Shown: in pieces, positions 35,724-47,245 of the stretch
How the letters are laid out: every line of letters starts with the position of its first letter
Position numbering within the stretch: the stretch's first letter is position 1
Assembly: GCA_946902985.2 (NCBI GenBank)
Contig: OX336388.2
Coordinates: forward strand, 1,499,740,545-1,499,804,544
Reading direction: 5' to 3'
Source of the DNA: Meconema thalassinum
Taxonomy: Eukaryota > Arthropoda > Insecta > Orthoptera > Tettigoniidae
Length of the DNA stretch: 64,000 nt
The notes under the pieces: model-generated
Databases searched by the model: none
Seen by the model: the letters and a program-made list of their open reading frames with translations, nothing else
What the model was told of the DNA's origin: nothing
Made by a program: the position numbers and the translations under genes

Positions 35724-38700
35724 TTATTTTACAGAGTGATATCTACGGAGATTCCTAATATTATGTGTACTGACAGACTTACCATCCTGGTCCGTTAAAC
35801 TATAGGCACACTCACCAATACGTTTAACCACCTTAAAAGGCCCCTGAAATAGATGAAAAAACTTCCCTATCTCCTTATCTACAGCTGAAGACGGATATGG
35901 AACCCTCAGAAGCACCTGATCGCCTACTTCAAAAGAATCAAACTTTACCCGCTTCTGCTGGCGCCTACGCTTATTCCCTGCCTTGATTAAGTTGTCCCTA
36001 GCCAGCTGGATACAAACATCCTTCCCAATCTCCTCTCCCGTGACCAAACCTAGCATTCTAGCAAGCTCATTGGTAGGCTTCCTACCATACTGAATTTCAT
36101 AGGGAGTGCATTTTACACTCTCATGGAACGTACTATTGAACCATCGTTCAATATCTCCTAACTTGGAGAACCACGCATTGTGGCGATTGCTCACATAGGT
36201 GCGAAATACTCTCCCTAATTCTCTCATAACTCGTTCGGACAAATTCCCTTGAGGATATCGAATAGATGAGAATATGTGCTTGATACCCAATTCACTCAAC
36301 TTGGTTTTCCAGATCTTTGAGGTGAATTGACTACCGTGGTCTGATAGTATCCTGAGAGGCACCCCAAACTCAGGTACATACTTATCAGTGATCTGTAGGA
36401 CACAACCCTTCCCGGTCGCTTTTCTCAGGGGATACAGTTTGACGAGTTTACTGAATGCGTCAACAACCACGAAGATATACTGATATCCAAACTGAGCTTT
36501 AACCAATGGACCATACAGATCGACACAGAGTAAATCCCTTGGTTTTTCTGTGATCACCATTTGCCGAGGTCCCTCAAGAAACCTCGTTGGGCATTTACAC
36601 CGTTGACACGAGTCACAACTTGCCAGAACTTTCCTAATCTGCCTTCCCATGTTCTTCCAAATGAAATGCTGCTGAACAGCAAAAAGAACCTTGCTTGATC
36701 CAAAATGCCCTAAAGCCTTGTGATGATACCAAATCATCGTTACCTGCAATGAGCTTGGCACACACACTCTCCAGGCACCTTCATGGCACAGCCTAGCCAA
36801 GAAACCACACTCCAACTTGTACCAATACTTTCCAACCTTAATTCTACTATCCACATCCATACCTCTCAACTGAGTCAAGATATCACCTAAGACCTCATCC
36901 TTCTCCTGCTCTACAAGCAGATTCCTTAAGCAGCGTATCTCATAATCACACTCGCTTACCTTGGTTACGCAGATAACAACACCTTCCTGTACCTCCAGTA
37001 CCTGATGACCCTCATCACCCCCAATGTTTCTACTCATGAAGTCAGCCACAATGTTCTCAGTACCCTTAATATGCCTTACCTCAAAGTTATATTCACTTAT
37101 AGCCAATATCCACCTTGACATCCTGTTCGAAGTGAGCTTGCAGGATCCAATAAAAAGTAATGCATGATGGTCAGTCAGTATCTGCAACTTACTGCCCAAC
37201 ACATAACTCCTAAACTTCCCTAGAGAGTATACGATTGCTAACATCTCTATTTCAGTAATTGTATATCTCTTCTCCGCCATGCTTAGCCCTCTGCTTGCTA
37301 ATGAGACAATCCCTAGATTGCCCTCACTATCCTCCTGACACAAAATGCCTGAGATGCCTTGCATGCTCGCATCAGTCATCAAAATGTAGGGACAATCCAG
37401 ACGAGGATACCTAAGCATGACAGTCTCTACAAAGCCTCTCTTCAACTCCTTAAAAGCCTCATCGTGCACCTGGGTCCATACCCACTTAGTACCCTGCTTC
37501 AGCAATTCCCTAAACGGTTCTACAAGACAGGAATATTTAACTACGAATCTACGAAAATAATTGAAAACCCCTAATATTGACCTCAATTGTTTGGCGTTAC
37601 GTGGTGTAGCAGTGTTGTGAATCTTGTCTAATCGTGACTGTTCGGGAGACACCCCTTGTGTTGTGATAGTATGCCCTAAAAATGTGATTGATGTTGTGCA
37701 AAACAGAGACTTCTTAAGTTTAATTGTAAATCCCCCGTCCCTTAATTTCCCCAAAACAATGTCTAAGTGATCCAGGTGTTCCTTTAATGTGTAAGATGCA
37801 ACAATTAAATCATCTATGTACATTGTCACAAACTCGTGTGTGTCCCTCCCTAACACTAGATTTAAGGCCCTAATCAACGCTGAACTGCTGGTCTTTGTTC
37901 CGAAAGGAACGACCCTGAATTGGTACAAACCACTCTTAAAGCTAAACGCAGTCAACTTCCTGTCCTGTTCTCTCAACGGTACCTGCCAAAATGATGCACT
38001 CAGATCCATAGTGGAAAACCATTGCTTACCATTGAATTTCTGAACCAGTTCCTCAACACATTCTGGCCTCTGTTGGTCCCCAGATATCCTACAATTGAGC
38101 TGCCTGGCATCAATACACAACCTGACCGAGCCATCACTCTTCCCAACCACAACTAAGGGATTCAGATATGCACTAGTTGAAGGCTCAATAATACCCTGAT
38201 TCAGCATAATGCCTATTTCTTTCTCCACAGCATCAGCAAATTTGTGAGGTATCGGGTACTTGGGTCCTGAAAATGGAGAATGATCTACAATTTCGAACTG
38301 ATGCGTATAGACATGTGTTAGCCCTGGCTTGTCACTGAAAACTTCTTGGTTTAGCTCTAAAACCTCTAACAACTTATCCCTCTCCTCAACACTTAAACCA
38401 CTCTTATCCACAGCCTGCTGGAGTTGATCACACTTATCACCCTCCACAGCAATGTGACATAAATCCACAACTTCCTCCTCATCGTCAGCCTTACCTTCTG
38501 CCATATCCCCTACAGTGACCTCAGTAACACATGCCTTTACTGTCTTATCTACACTCTTGCATTTCATTCTCATCTCCTGGCTTATATTCCCCCTCACAAA
38601 GTTGATGACACCCCGGTCAAAATCAATAACAGCACTATGCTCGTTAAGCCAGTCTATCCCCAAAATCATTTCATAAATTAGGTTAGGAATTACCAAGCAA

Positions 38701-39029
38701 GTCTTGTGGTCAACTTCATTACCAAACCTCATGGGCAACAATACCTGCTTTCCCACTCTTTGGGATTTATTACCAACAGCAGTTACCACATATGTCGACT
38801 TAACTGGAATTTCTTCCAACTTACCACCGTCCTTGATTAAAGTATCATAAAATCCCTTACTGATGACACTTCTCTCACTCCCCGAATCCACCAATGCCTG
38901 CACTCTCTTACCTAGTATGCTCAACTCAACAGTTGACATAAAAGCCTCCTTCTCCCCGATACATGAGAACTCCTGCTGGTCAGCTAGCAGATCCTCCCGA
39001 CTCATAGGCATAAAATCCTCCTCACCCAC
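35724..39029 (-). CDS. pol: Pol polyprotein: protease, reverse transcriptase, RNase H, integrase
   Basis: 1,101 aa from the first in-frame GTG; the frame is open further upstream into gag, so translation is more likely by frameshift than from this start. Residue numbers are from that GTG. The aspartic protease has VDSG (48-50). The RT has VRLCIDARQLN, STMDLSASFWQVPL and catalytic YIDD (404-407). RNase H has TDAS (D553), TEIEMLA, TDHHALL (D620) and ADFMSR (D663). Integrase has an HH-CC zinc motif (H770, H775, C805, C808), a DD35E core (D837, D897, E932) and a C-terminal GPF/KVV (GPY/F-like) module. All catalytic residues are present. No chromodomain or env follows. The protein makes cDNA and inserts it into the genome. 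Confidence 0.97.
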   Translation of the reverse strand: MGEEDFMPMSREDLLADQQEFSCIGEKEAFMSTVELSILGKRVQALVDSGSERSVISKGFYDTLIKDGGKLEEIPVKSTYVVTAVGNKSQRVGKQVLLPMRFGNEVDHKTCLVIPNLIYEMILGIDWLNEHSAVIDFDRGVINFVRGNISQEMRMKCKSVDKTVKACVTEVTVGDMAEGKADDEEEVVDLCHIAVEGDKCDQLQQAVDKSGLSVEERDKLLEVLELNQEVFSDKPGLTHVYTHQFEIVDHSPFSGPKYPIPHKFADAVEKEIGIMLNQGIIEPSTSAYLNPLVVVGKSDGSVRLCIDARQLNCRISGDQQRPECVEELVQKFNGKQWFSTMDLSASFWQVPLREQDRKLTAFSFKSGLYQFRVVPFGTKTSSSALIRALNLVLGRDTHEFVTMYIDDLIVASYTLKEHLDHLDIVLGKLRDGGFTIKLKKSLFCTTSITFLGHTITTQGVSPEQSRLDKIHNTATPRNAKQLRSILGVFNYFRRFVVKYSCLVEPFRELLKQGTKWVWTQVHDEAFKELKRGFVETVMLRYPRLDCPYILMTDASMQGISGILCQEDSEGNLGIVSLASRGLSMAEKRYTITEIEMLAIVYSLGKFRSYVLGSKLQILTDHHALLFIGSCKLTSNRMSRWILAISEYNFEVRHIKGTENIVADFMSRNIGGDEGHQVLEVQEGVVICVTKVSECDYEIRCLRNLLVEQEKDEVLGDILTQLRGMDVDSRIKVGKYWYKLECGFLARLCHEGAWRVCVPSSLQVTMIWYHHKALGHFGSSKVLFAVQQHFIWKNMGRQIRKVLASCDSCQRCKCPTRFLEGPRQMVITEKPRDLLCVDLYGPLVKAQFGYQYIFVVVDAFSKLVKLYPLRKATGKGCVLQITDKYVPEFGVPLRILSDHGSQFTSKIWKTKLSELGIKHIFSSIRYPQGNLSERVMRELGRVFRTYVSNRHNAWFSKLGDIERWFNSTFHESVKCTPYEIQYGRKPTNELARMLGLVTGEEIGKDVCIQLARDNLIKAGNKRRRQQKRVKFDSFEVGDQVLLRVPYPSSAVDKEIGKFFHLFQGPFKVVKRIGECAYSLTDQDGKSVSTHNIRNLRRYHSVK

Positions 39030-39055
39030 AATAACACACTGCTTGACTTCATTTC

Positions 39056-40732
39056 TTACGGACTGCCTGACTGACCTCCCTGCACAGCCCGTTCGGAGTT
39101 TAAAGCTCCTTGACCACCTTGTTCTTGTCTCCTCTGGTTCACCTGTACTCTTTCGTTACCACCTTCCTGACGCCCCCCACCTCTCTGATAGTTACCTTCC
39201 TGTCGCTGTGAATTATCCTGACGCCCCCCACCTCTCTGATAGTTTTCCTGCCTCTGCTGATAATCTCTTTGCTCCTGATTAAATCTACCCCTATTAAACT
39301 CCTGATTATTCCCCCTATTGCCCCTAAATTCCTGTTTGACCTCTGGCCTCTCCATGTGCTGCTTGCCTAAAACGTCAAAGCTCGTAAGAAGCTCTTCCAA
39401 CTCATCTACCGTCCTTACCTTCTGCATACAAGCTGCCTCCTGAATTCTAGGTGGGAAGTGCTTCAACATGACCCTAACCACATCACTGTCAGAGGTCAGC
39501 CCATCCAAATTCTTCCAAATAAGTACATGTGCCAAAAAATATTCTGTCAGGGATACCCCTTCTCTCTCCTTATATTTCCCAAAAGTTAATTTTTCCCTTT
39601 CCCTGGACTGTACCCCCTCCCCCCAGAACTTAGCTTTGAATTTATCCCTGAATTCCCTTAAACTATTCATGTTAGGCCTGTATATTTGGAACCATGCTTT
39701 CACATCCCCTTGAAATGAGTTAGACAAGATCTCCAACACTGTTTCCCATTCGACAACCCCGTCTTCTAGATCCTTGCTGAATTTCTTCTCAATGGTTTTT
39801 AAAAACTCCATAGGGTTGAACTGCCTTGAGTTAAATTGTGGCAGACCAGGGTCCCTGAGTAGCAAACTAGATGGCATCACAACCCTTTGACTCATCGGTC
39901 GCTCTTTCAACTCTCTCCTGACCTTTATCAGCTCTTCCTGCAGCTTTTCGTTTTTCTCGGTCAATGCCACCTGCTTCCCTCTCAGACCCTCAATCTCTCC
40001 CAACTTATTTTCAACGGCACCTACTCTATCTAAATATTCCCTCTTATTCCCACTTACAGTGTTGCATATCTCATCACACTTTCCCGTTACATTCTGTACT
40101 TCTGCCCTTGAACTAGCTATCTCTGACTTAATTTTCGTTATTTCCACATCTTGCTGGTTCTGATGGCCTTCCATTCCTTCTAGCCTACTTGTGATCCCAG
40201 CCTGATTCCCCTGCATTTCTGCCCTGATTTCCTCTCCCTGTTTGCTAATTTTCCCACTTAATTCCAGGTTCATACTCTCCATTCTACTATTAAGGACAGA
40301 CTTATGGTCCCGTATTTCTTTGCTGAGACTCTCTATCCTTGTGTTCGTGGCCCTGTTGCTCTCCTGAATTTCCTTACTTACAAATTCCTTCACTTCTACT
40401 ATCTGTTTGGTCACTGACTCTACCTTCTCATTTACAGAGCCTACCTGCTCCTTAATTTCCTTACTCATAGATTCTCCTTGCTTCTTAATCTCTTTTATTT
40501 CACTCAGTAGCATTTGGATCAAACTATCGTTCATAACCCCCCCATTTACATTTAAGTTACTACCTTCAGCGATCAGCTGCGACTCAGTAGTAACAATGGT
40601 AACATATGTTCCCACTGTCTTTTCCACATCTTCCTCACTGCCACTTCCCCCAGTTTCCTGATTACCTGACATTTTACTGTTTGATTTACACACAACCCTT
40701 GACCTTAATTCTAAATTGTCTGATGTGGACAT
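39056..40732 (-). CDS. gag: Gag polyprotein with long coiled coil and RGG/Q-rich tail
   Basis: 558 aa. Residues about 70-275 are heptad-like and rich in E, K, Q and S (long coiled coil). Residues about 295-450 form the capsid-like retrotransposon gag region (PMEFLKTIEKKF, WFQIYR, FRDKFKAKFW). Residues 467-545 carry repeated QRGGGRQ and QRQE units. No CCHC zinc knuckle is present; the arginine-glycine-rich tail probably takes over RNA binding. Gag forms the particle that packages element RNA. The start could be M1 or M21 (MSGNQE). The stop codon ends 26 bp before the first listed pol start, in another frame. Confidence 0.93.
   Translation of the reverse strand: MSTSDNLELRSRVVCKSNSKMSGNQETGGSGSEEDVEKTVGTYVTIVTTESQLIAEGSNLNVNGGVMNDSLIQMLLSEIKEIKKQGESMSKEIKEQVGSVNEKVESVTKQIVEVKEFVSKEIQESNRATNTRIESLSKEIRDHKSVLNSRMESMNLELSGKISKQGEEIRAEMQGNQAGITSRLEGMEGHQNQQDVEITKIKSEIASSRAEVQNVTGKCDEICNTVSGNKREYLDRVGAVENKLGEIEGLRGKQVALTEKNEKLQEELIKVRRELKERPMSQRVVMPSSLLLRDPGLPQFNSRQFNPMEFLKTIEKKFSKDLEDGVVEWETVLEILSNSFQGDVKAWFQIYRPNMNSLREFRDKFKAKFWGEGVQSREREKLTFGKYKEREGVSLTEYFLAHVLIWKNLDGLTSDSDVVRVMLKHFPPRIQEAACMQKVRTVDELEELLTSFDVLGKQHMERPEVKQEFRGNRGNNQEFNRGRFNQEQRDYQQRQENYQRGGGRQDNSQRQEGNYQRGGGRQEGGNERVQVNQRRQEQGGQGALNSERAVQGGQSGSP
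39098..39104 (-). promoter_or_regulatory. -1 ribosomal frameshift site TTTAAAC at the gag-pol junction
   Basis: On the minus strand, gag codons read GCT TTA AAC, placing T TTA AAC in the X XXY YYZ register. A -1 slip here continues CTC CGA ACG and stays open into pol past the gag stop. It lies 42-48 bases from the gag end. TTTAAAC is among the most efficient known -1 slippery heptamers. I did not establish a downstream pseudoknot. Confidence 0.8.
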
Positions 40733-40860
40733 ACCCCTTTAAAACAAAACAAATTACTGTGAACCCTAATACTCCTAAGGTGTCTATCGGCTGTGTGCAT
40801 ATGTGCCCTAATGATACCTGCTAGGTTTCCCTACTCTTTCCCCACGTTGAGGTGCTATGT

Positions 40861-42035
40861 TGTAACTTTTTACCAGCCCTTCTTGGGCGACTGATTTAAA
40901 ACTTCCCAAAATCATCCTCCTATTTTTGATCGGAAGTACTTCATCATATACCACACAATTGAAATGGCAGGGTCGTGGAGTGTTGGACACACATTTGGTC
41001 AACCTAACTGGTATCATTTGGGCGTTCAACTATTAGGTGTAATTCCCTATAAAGAAAACTAATTATAACCTTCAAAATATGTGTATTAATATCAACTTTA
41101 AACATATGGCGGGGACTCTCGTCGAACAGACTATGGTTTACTATCTTCTCTCCTCGGCAATGACGAAAACATGTGACCCAAAATGAATGTTGGAATATAA
41201 AGATGTTTGTTACTCACTCATCGACGATCTAGCAGATAATCTACGAGACATGCTCGATAGATCAGTCCTCCCCAGCATTTCTAAGATTTTCCACACGTGG
41301 TTTGAGGTTAGAGATGTTTACTGGTTTACATAGCCACATCTCTGCGAGAGAAATGAATGTGCTTCCGTACCCAACTTGAATTGTGCTAACAGAGATAACA
41401 TCGTTGTGATATGTAGCCGTTTCGAGTACATTCACAAGCCATGCTTTCAACAAAACTGTTTCTCCAAATAGGCCTACGCCAAATTACGAGAACGCGACCT
41501 TTCCAATCAGACGCTACAATAGAAGTGAAGCCCCGCTATACACGAAAATCCCACCTCTCATCTTGTAAACACATGTTTCTCGTCTTTCTCCGCCAGGGTC
41601 ATGATACCCTCCAACCCATACAAAATACACCAATAATCTCGAACCCATGTATATTTCTTACAACTCGTGGCGCGAAACTCTTCTCTGACGTCAGAACCTT
41701 ACACAATTTACACAAAGCTTTCTTCAAGACAAGGGAAGTTATTCTCGGCCCAATCTAAATTTGGCCTAGAGTTTCCTGCTGTTGCAACATCTTGTAGCTT
41801 ACCTACACAATCCGCTGTCTTGTATACTGACATCTCCCATACAAATTAAATGAAATATTCCTGACTGAGTCCCCGAGATACACAAGATATATATACACTA
41901 AATAAAATGAAATTCTACAACCTAAATGATGATGATGAACAAGAAAAGAAATGGTATGAACAAATTACCCTAACCTGACTTCTCTTGCAGTCAACCAAAT
42001 AAGGGTTTGGGAACATTGTGACCGGAACAGTCACA
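40861..42035 (-). repeat. 5' LTR of the gypsy element
   Basis: 1,175 bp, the same length as the other LTR with two substitutions. It drives transcription leftwards. The region between its end (40,860) and gag was searched for a tRNA primer site; no TGG directly abuts the LTR, and a TGGGGAAAGAG about 17 bases in is only a weak candidate. Confidence 0.95.
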
Positions 42036-42953
42036 AGCTCTATGTTGGATTTATCAGACGTTATGCATGCGAACTCTTCCAAAATTAGTACAGATCGAGA
42101 TAATAACATTCCAGATATATATTTTAGGAAGCGAATATATGACAGTGTTGCAAACATGATTTTAAGCCTGCGGATAAGTCCAATGTTTAAGTGCATCTAA
42201 CTTCTATACTATCAATTGAATTTTAACCAAATTTCGTATGTGCTATTGTTTACTATAACAGATATGACTATGCTCATACTTGAGAGCCAGCAGGGCTGCC
42301 AACTTCTAATGAATGCTCATTCTCTTTCTTTATCCTAACACCAATATATAAGAAAGTATGCAATCCAACAGCTCTAAATTTTGCACACGTATGATACCTG
42401 AAATGTCAGATTAATTTCGAGTAACTAATGTACGTCAGTGCTGCCAACATAATTCTAAGCCTGCTGAAAATACATGTAACGTCTATACCAACAAATGGAT
42501 GTTATCCAAAATTGGCACCTTAAAATATAGTATTATTTCAGATTAATTCTGAGCACACGTGCATGACCTTGTTGCCAATATGATTTTACACGCACTGATA
42601 GATCCAATATTTCACAACATGCAACGTCCATACTATCCATTGGACTTCAACCGAATGTTATATGTGCATTATGTACCTTAAGAGATGGAACTAAGGATAT
42701 ATTCAGAGTCACCTAGGCTGCCAACTGTAGTGCTGTATTAGAATATTTCAGGTATATTCCAAGCTAATTAGAAATGCTAGTATTACCAACTAAATTTCGT
42801 CATTATTCTAGATTGGTTTATATAGTTTAATCATTGGCATGAATCTTAAATATAAAGAGAAGTAAGCTCTTTAAGTCGTCACGAAACTATTTCTTTTTAT
42901 TGTTAAAAATATTATTTATTGTGGAGTAAACATAGACTATTATTGTGGTATGA
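42036..42953. repeat. Right arm, middle part
   Basis: Resumes the module cut by the gypsy element (AGCTCTATGTTGGATTTATC) and mirrors 18.5 kb back to about 17.65 kb and then 19.5 kb: inverted TTGGCAGC, ATTTGGTTG and GTCACGAAAC blocks. A dimeric SINE interrupts it at 42,965. Confidence 0.85.
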
Positions 42954-42965
42954 AAATATTATTAT

Positions 42966-45900
42966 TTTTATTTAGTCAATTTACCCTCTAGGTTGGTGGT
43001 TCCCACGGACTCAGCGAGGGAGCTCACCACTACCGCCTCTATGGGCAGTGTCCTGGAGCCTGGAACATCTGGTCGGGATGGGTACAACTGGGGAGGTGTG
43101 ATCAGCACTTCGGCCAGGCGGCCTCACCTGCAAAGCGAACAGGGCCCTCTTGAGGGATGGGAAGGGATGGATAGGCGAGGAAGAGGGAAGGAGGCGGCCG
43201 TGGCCTTACAGTAGGTACTGAAACCGTATTTTGCATTTAGTTGGAAATAGGTTAAGTTGGCAATAACACTGATGGCAGTACTGCGACATTCTTTGAAATG
43301 CAGGTGCGCGGTGAGACTGTGGCGAGGTTAGGAGCAGCCAGCAGCCCGCCATACAAAGTGATGACCACATGCCAGACATCTGTAATACCTGTATTAAATA
43401 CAAGATGGAGACAGCACCACTGTCGTTATATTGCACACTGTGGTAAAGTAATATACACTTTGCAGTATGATACAAAGATTGGGAAATGCATCCTATGGAC
43501 AAAGGAAAATAACTGAGAACTTTTATATGAGTATAAATGCTTACAGTACTATAACAGGTGATTATCGAACTCGGCAATGTGTATATATCGATTGTCACTA
43601 TCGTTCAGAGAACGAGGTGCATTGTGGATCAACTGGAGACAGTATGATTTACGGGAGCAGATGAAGAGTTGATTAGAGAATACAATTTCAGCCAGGAGGG
43701 TCACAGCTCTCTGGTCTAAGCACAAGTGCGTGCGTCGCCGTGAAATCGCGTTTGTTCGGTAACGTGGAGTTGAACTGACGTATACGTGTTACAGTACAAA
43801 ACGTGATAGGATTTTTGTCTGATCTTATTATAGTTTCAGACAGTGTTAACCTTCAATTTGAGCACAGTGAAATTGCATTCACGTATGATAACTTCTTCTC
43901 AAGCCAATAGCATAACAACTTGTACTACATTGCAGTACAGTACAAACAACATTAGCCATGATTGTGATTAATGATATGAGAAGTGAGAGATATTGCTGCG
44001 TTATGAAGATGCAGAACATGGGCTAAATACAGACAAGGAATGTGCCACATAGCAGCATTGAATACTCAGGATGATTACTTGATCCCAATATGAGCAACTA
44101 CAGCACAAGGCTTTATAAGAGAAGATGGAGAGATTGTGAAAGTTGGAATGACAATTCGTACTGCTACATAATGAAACTATTTTGGCTTACTACATCAACG
44201 TTATCGTGCTCTTTAGCAAGTGATAAAACAATGAACTTTGTCAAACGAACATCTGTTAGCTTCATCTCGTTCGCGACCGGTAATCGGGTCTTCTTGATGT
44301 CCAGTTGTTTCGTGATGGTTGCAGCTGAGCAGATGAGGGTTCGATCCTTGACAGGAGTATGTGTTCTAGCATTCTCACTCCATTCAACTAGAACTTCAAC
44401 AAGGTAGCTGCAGTTTTCTTTTAGTAGACAGTATGAATTTGTCATGCTTTTTAGTGCTCCTTTTCACCAATTTTTATTAAAGTAGTTAAGAAATACAGCC
44501 GAGGGCTAGGGTGATTCTTTAATTATTTCTGTCCGAGTATGTATTTCACTTTGTAGTTCAATTTAGTAGTTATTGTAGTGTTATTTTGAACATTTTTTGC
44601 CTTTATTAAGATATAATTTGGGAATAAATAGAAGAATATAGTTTGTTGGGAAGACAACATGAGAAAATTTTAGGAAGAAGACTACGGTAAAATTATATAA
44701 GAATAATTCTAACTCAAGCAGATGTCCCATATCGAACGTTTACGTGAATTCGATTTGAACAAATTCTCTGGACTTTTTGAATTTGATATCGAATATTTTT
44801 GAAAGCTCATGCAAGTTTATTTGATAGTCATGCAGGTCTATATTTTTGTCGAAATGAGCATGAGATGTAACATAGTGATTTATAGTATGATTATTTGCGA
44901 TTGTGCGAATTTATTTCTGGTAATCCAATTATTATTTTTTATTTCGACGCCCTTTGTGAGCTCGTTCAGTTTTTAAATTTTTGTTGATTCTTATGAGAAA
45001 CTCCAACTTGGTTAAGCGTTCAAATCTAATGGTTTACTTGTACCTTCTCAAGATAGGCTCTTCTCCATGCTGTAGGTTTTGACGTGTTTCCTTAGAGGAG
45101 TATCTCCAGTTGAATTTTTTTTTTTAATTAGGCGAAAACTGAATCGTTCTTTTCACAGTGGTCGGTCGAGAAATATTGAAAGAAATACTTTGTTTGTGAA
45201 AGTGTAATTAGTAATGATATGCAATGAAAGGAAATAAATGTTTAAAATATATGTAAGTCATAATCGAGATGACAGATTTTTCGAATTCTCACACAGTTAT
45301 TTAGACTTGTGAATACAATATTTTATCACTGTTCTGATAAAGATTATTCTCGACACTTTAACTTTTGGCTAATTTGAAGCAACATATTGATCTATGCTTG
45401 TATAAAAACTTGTGTAATATTTGAAATGTTTGGAAATTATTAAGAGCTGTTGAGCGATAATATGGTAATAATGGAACTTTGTCTGCGTATTTGAATTGCA
45501 ATTTAGAAGGTATTAGACATCTGTGGGTAGTCAATATCAGTTTTTCCAGCACTGAATTAGCTATGGAGCTATTGCTGAGTGCACTACGGTGTATTATTTT
45601 GAACGTGAAATTGAGTCACGATTTTAGCTAGTAGAAAGCTAATGTACAATTTTGAATCCAACATTTAAGAAACCAAGTATTGTAACAACATCGTTAATAA
45701 TTTGTTAAAAATTTAGCAACAATTGTTTTTAGAGTAGAGTTTAATTGGAAAGACTGTAATATTAATACTTGTATAAACTTCAGATATTAATAACTAAAAT
45801 ATTGAGTGATAGAAAATCTAATATCTGTGAGAAAGTGAAATGAAACATAATCATCATAATTAAAAACATGACGCCGATTAGCTTAATTGTTTGTCGTTTA

Positions 45901-47245
45901 GGACGGAACAGACTTGAAATTGAAATCACATAAATGTATGTGAATACATTAAAGTAACCGAGATGAATAATACTAGGCGCAACTAACTCCCAGAATTAAA
46001 GTGTAATTATGTAAATTATGTATATATAAATTGCTACGATAGAATAGGGTATTTTATATTTGTGTCAAAAAAGGGTTTACGATCATATTATAATTTTTTT
46101 TTTTATCTGAACTTCGTTGATAATGATGCTACGTTAGGCAGTTTGTGTGACCTAGTTAAGGCGGTTGTCACTTAAACACATTTTTCATGCTTCGGCAGAG
46201 GCATAATATTATATACTTTTGTTCAGTGGAGTTTCTACTTCACGACACTGCGGTTTTAGTTAATAAACTGTTGTTAAATTTTAAAAATTCTTACAATGAC
46301 TTAGTGATTTCTATTCGAACTAGGATGAGCTACGACGACCAGTGGGTCATTAGCTAGGAAGCTTTGTAACGCGCCCGAGATTATATTAATTTAATTATTT
46401 TTTAAGAGTCTTGTTAGCTCACTTTGGGCTTTTTTTCTTTTTTATTTCATCGACCACTGGCATCTTCTTATCACATTCTTTTAATTTTTGTGGTATTCCT
46501 ATCCATGGTCGATCCTTGGTGGTGGTGTCTTGGGGGTTATTTCAGCCGGGGCTTCCAGATTCTACGATCCTGCATTTTCTTCGGATTTCACCAGGTAAGA
46601 CCACGTGGATACGGGTGCAGTACCATCCCGGCATTTGCCCGAAGACGAAGTGGGAAATCGCGGAAAGCCACTTCGAGGATGGTTGAGGTGGGAATCGAAC
46701 CCCCTCTACTCATTTGGACCACCCGAGGCTGAGTAGACCCCGTTCCAGTCCTCATACCACTTATGAAATATTTTTTTAGTCGTTTACCCTCCAGGTTGGC
46801 GGAACCCATGGACTCAGCGAGGGAACTCACCACTACAGCCTCTACGGGCAGTGTCCTAGAGATGGGAACATCGAATCGGAAGGGATACAACTGGTGAGGT
46901 GGGATTGGCACCTCGCCCAGGCGGCCTCACCTGCAAAGCGAACAGGGGCCTCATGAGGGAAAGTAAGGGATGGTGAGGATGGATAGGCAAGGAAGAGGGA
47001 AGGAGGCGGCCGTGGCCTTGAAGAAGGTACCATCCCGGCATTTGCCCGAAGACGAAGTGGAAAACCACTTCGAGGATGGCTGAGGGGGAATGGAACCTCC
47101 TCTACTCATTTGGGCCACCTGAGGCTGAGTAGACCCCGTTCCAGTCCTCGTACCACTTTTCAAATTTCGTGGCAGAGCCGGGAATCGAACCCAGGACCTC
47201 CGGGGTGGCAGCTAACCATGCTGACCGCTACGCTACGGAGGCGAC
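42966..47245 (-). mobile_element. Dimeric family-B-related SINE, split by a 3.4-kb insertion
   Basis: The 12-bp duplication AAATATTATTAT flanks the whole (42,954-42,965 and 47,246-47,257). On the minus strand the order is head (GCCTCCGTAGCGTAGCGGTC, B box GGTTCGATTCCCGG, 47,245-47,165), body, tail (to about 46,776), then a second body without head (46,775-46,620) and a second tail (43,218-42,966). The two tails share CTCAGCGAGGGA, CTGCAAAGCGAACAGGG and GGCGGCCGTGGCC. The second body is cut by an insertion at 43,219-46,619. Confidence 0.8.
43219..46619. mobile_element. Unclassified 3.4-kb insertion, TG...CA ends, 4-bp duplication GTAC
   Basis: It interrupts SINE sequence GGTAC/CATCCCGG: left flank GTAC at 43,215-43,218, right flank GTAC at 46,620-46,623. 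It begins TGAAACCG and ends GGTGCA. TG...CA with a 4-bp duplication suggests an LTR element, but I see no matching terminal repeats and no gag or pol. It is AT-rich with only short frames. One minus-strand frame of 93 aa (44,445-44,164) has protein-like composition and no family I recognise. TTTGTAACGCGCCCGAGA near 46,362 resembles an LTR edge. It may be a very degraded element or a composite. Confidence 0.5.

Larger units (their letters stand above)
34131..42035 (-). mobile_element. Ty3/gypsy LTR retrotransposon, young and structurally complete (7,905 bp)
   Basis: Two 1,175-bp LTRs in direct orientation, gag and pol between them, TG...CA ends on either strand and the 4-bp duplication AGCT (34,127-34,130 and 42,036-42,039). 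The interrupted module reads through once the element is removed, as in the copy at 18.5 kb. The LTRs differ at two positions (about 34,546/41,276 and 34,738/41,468). The gene order gag, protease, RT, RNase H, integrase is gypsy-type. No env gene is present. Both coding frames are uninterrupted, so the copy may be active. Confidence 0.97.

Noticed and set aside
34131..42035. Endogenous retrovirus with env
   Set aside because: pol is followed directly by the G-rich tract and LTR; no envelope frame exists.
46411..46732. Overlapping plus-strand frames near 46.5 kb
   Set aside because: They run from the 3.4-kb insertion into SINE sequence; no coherent product.
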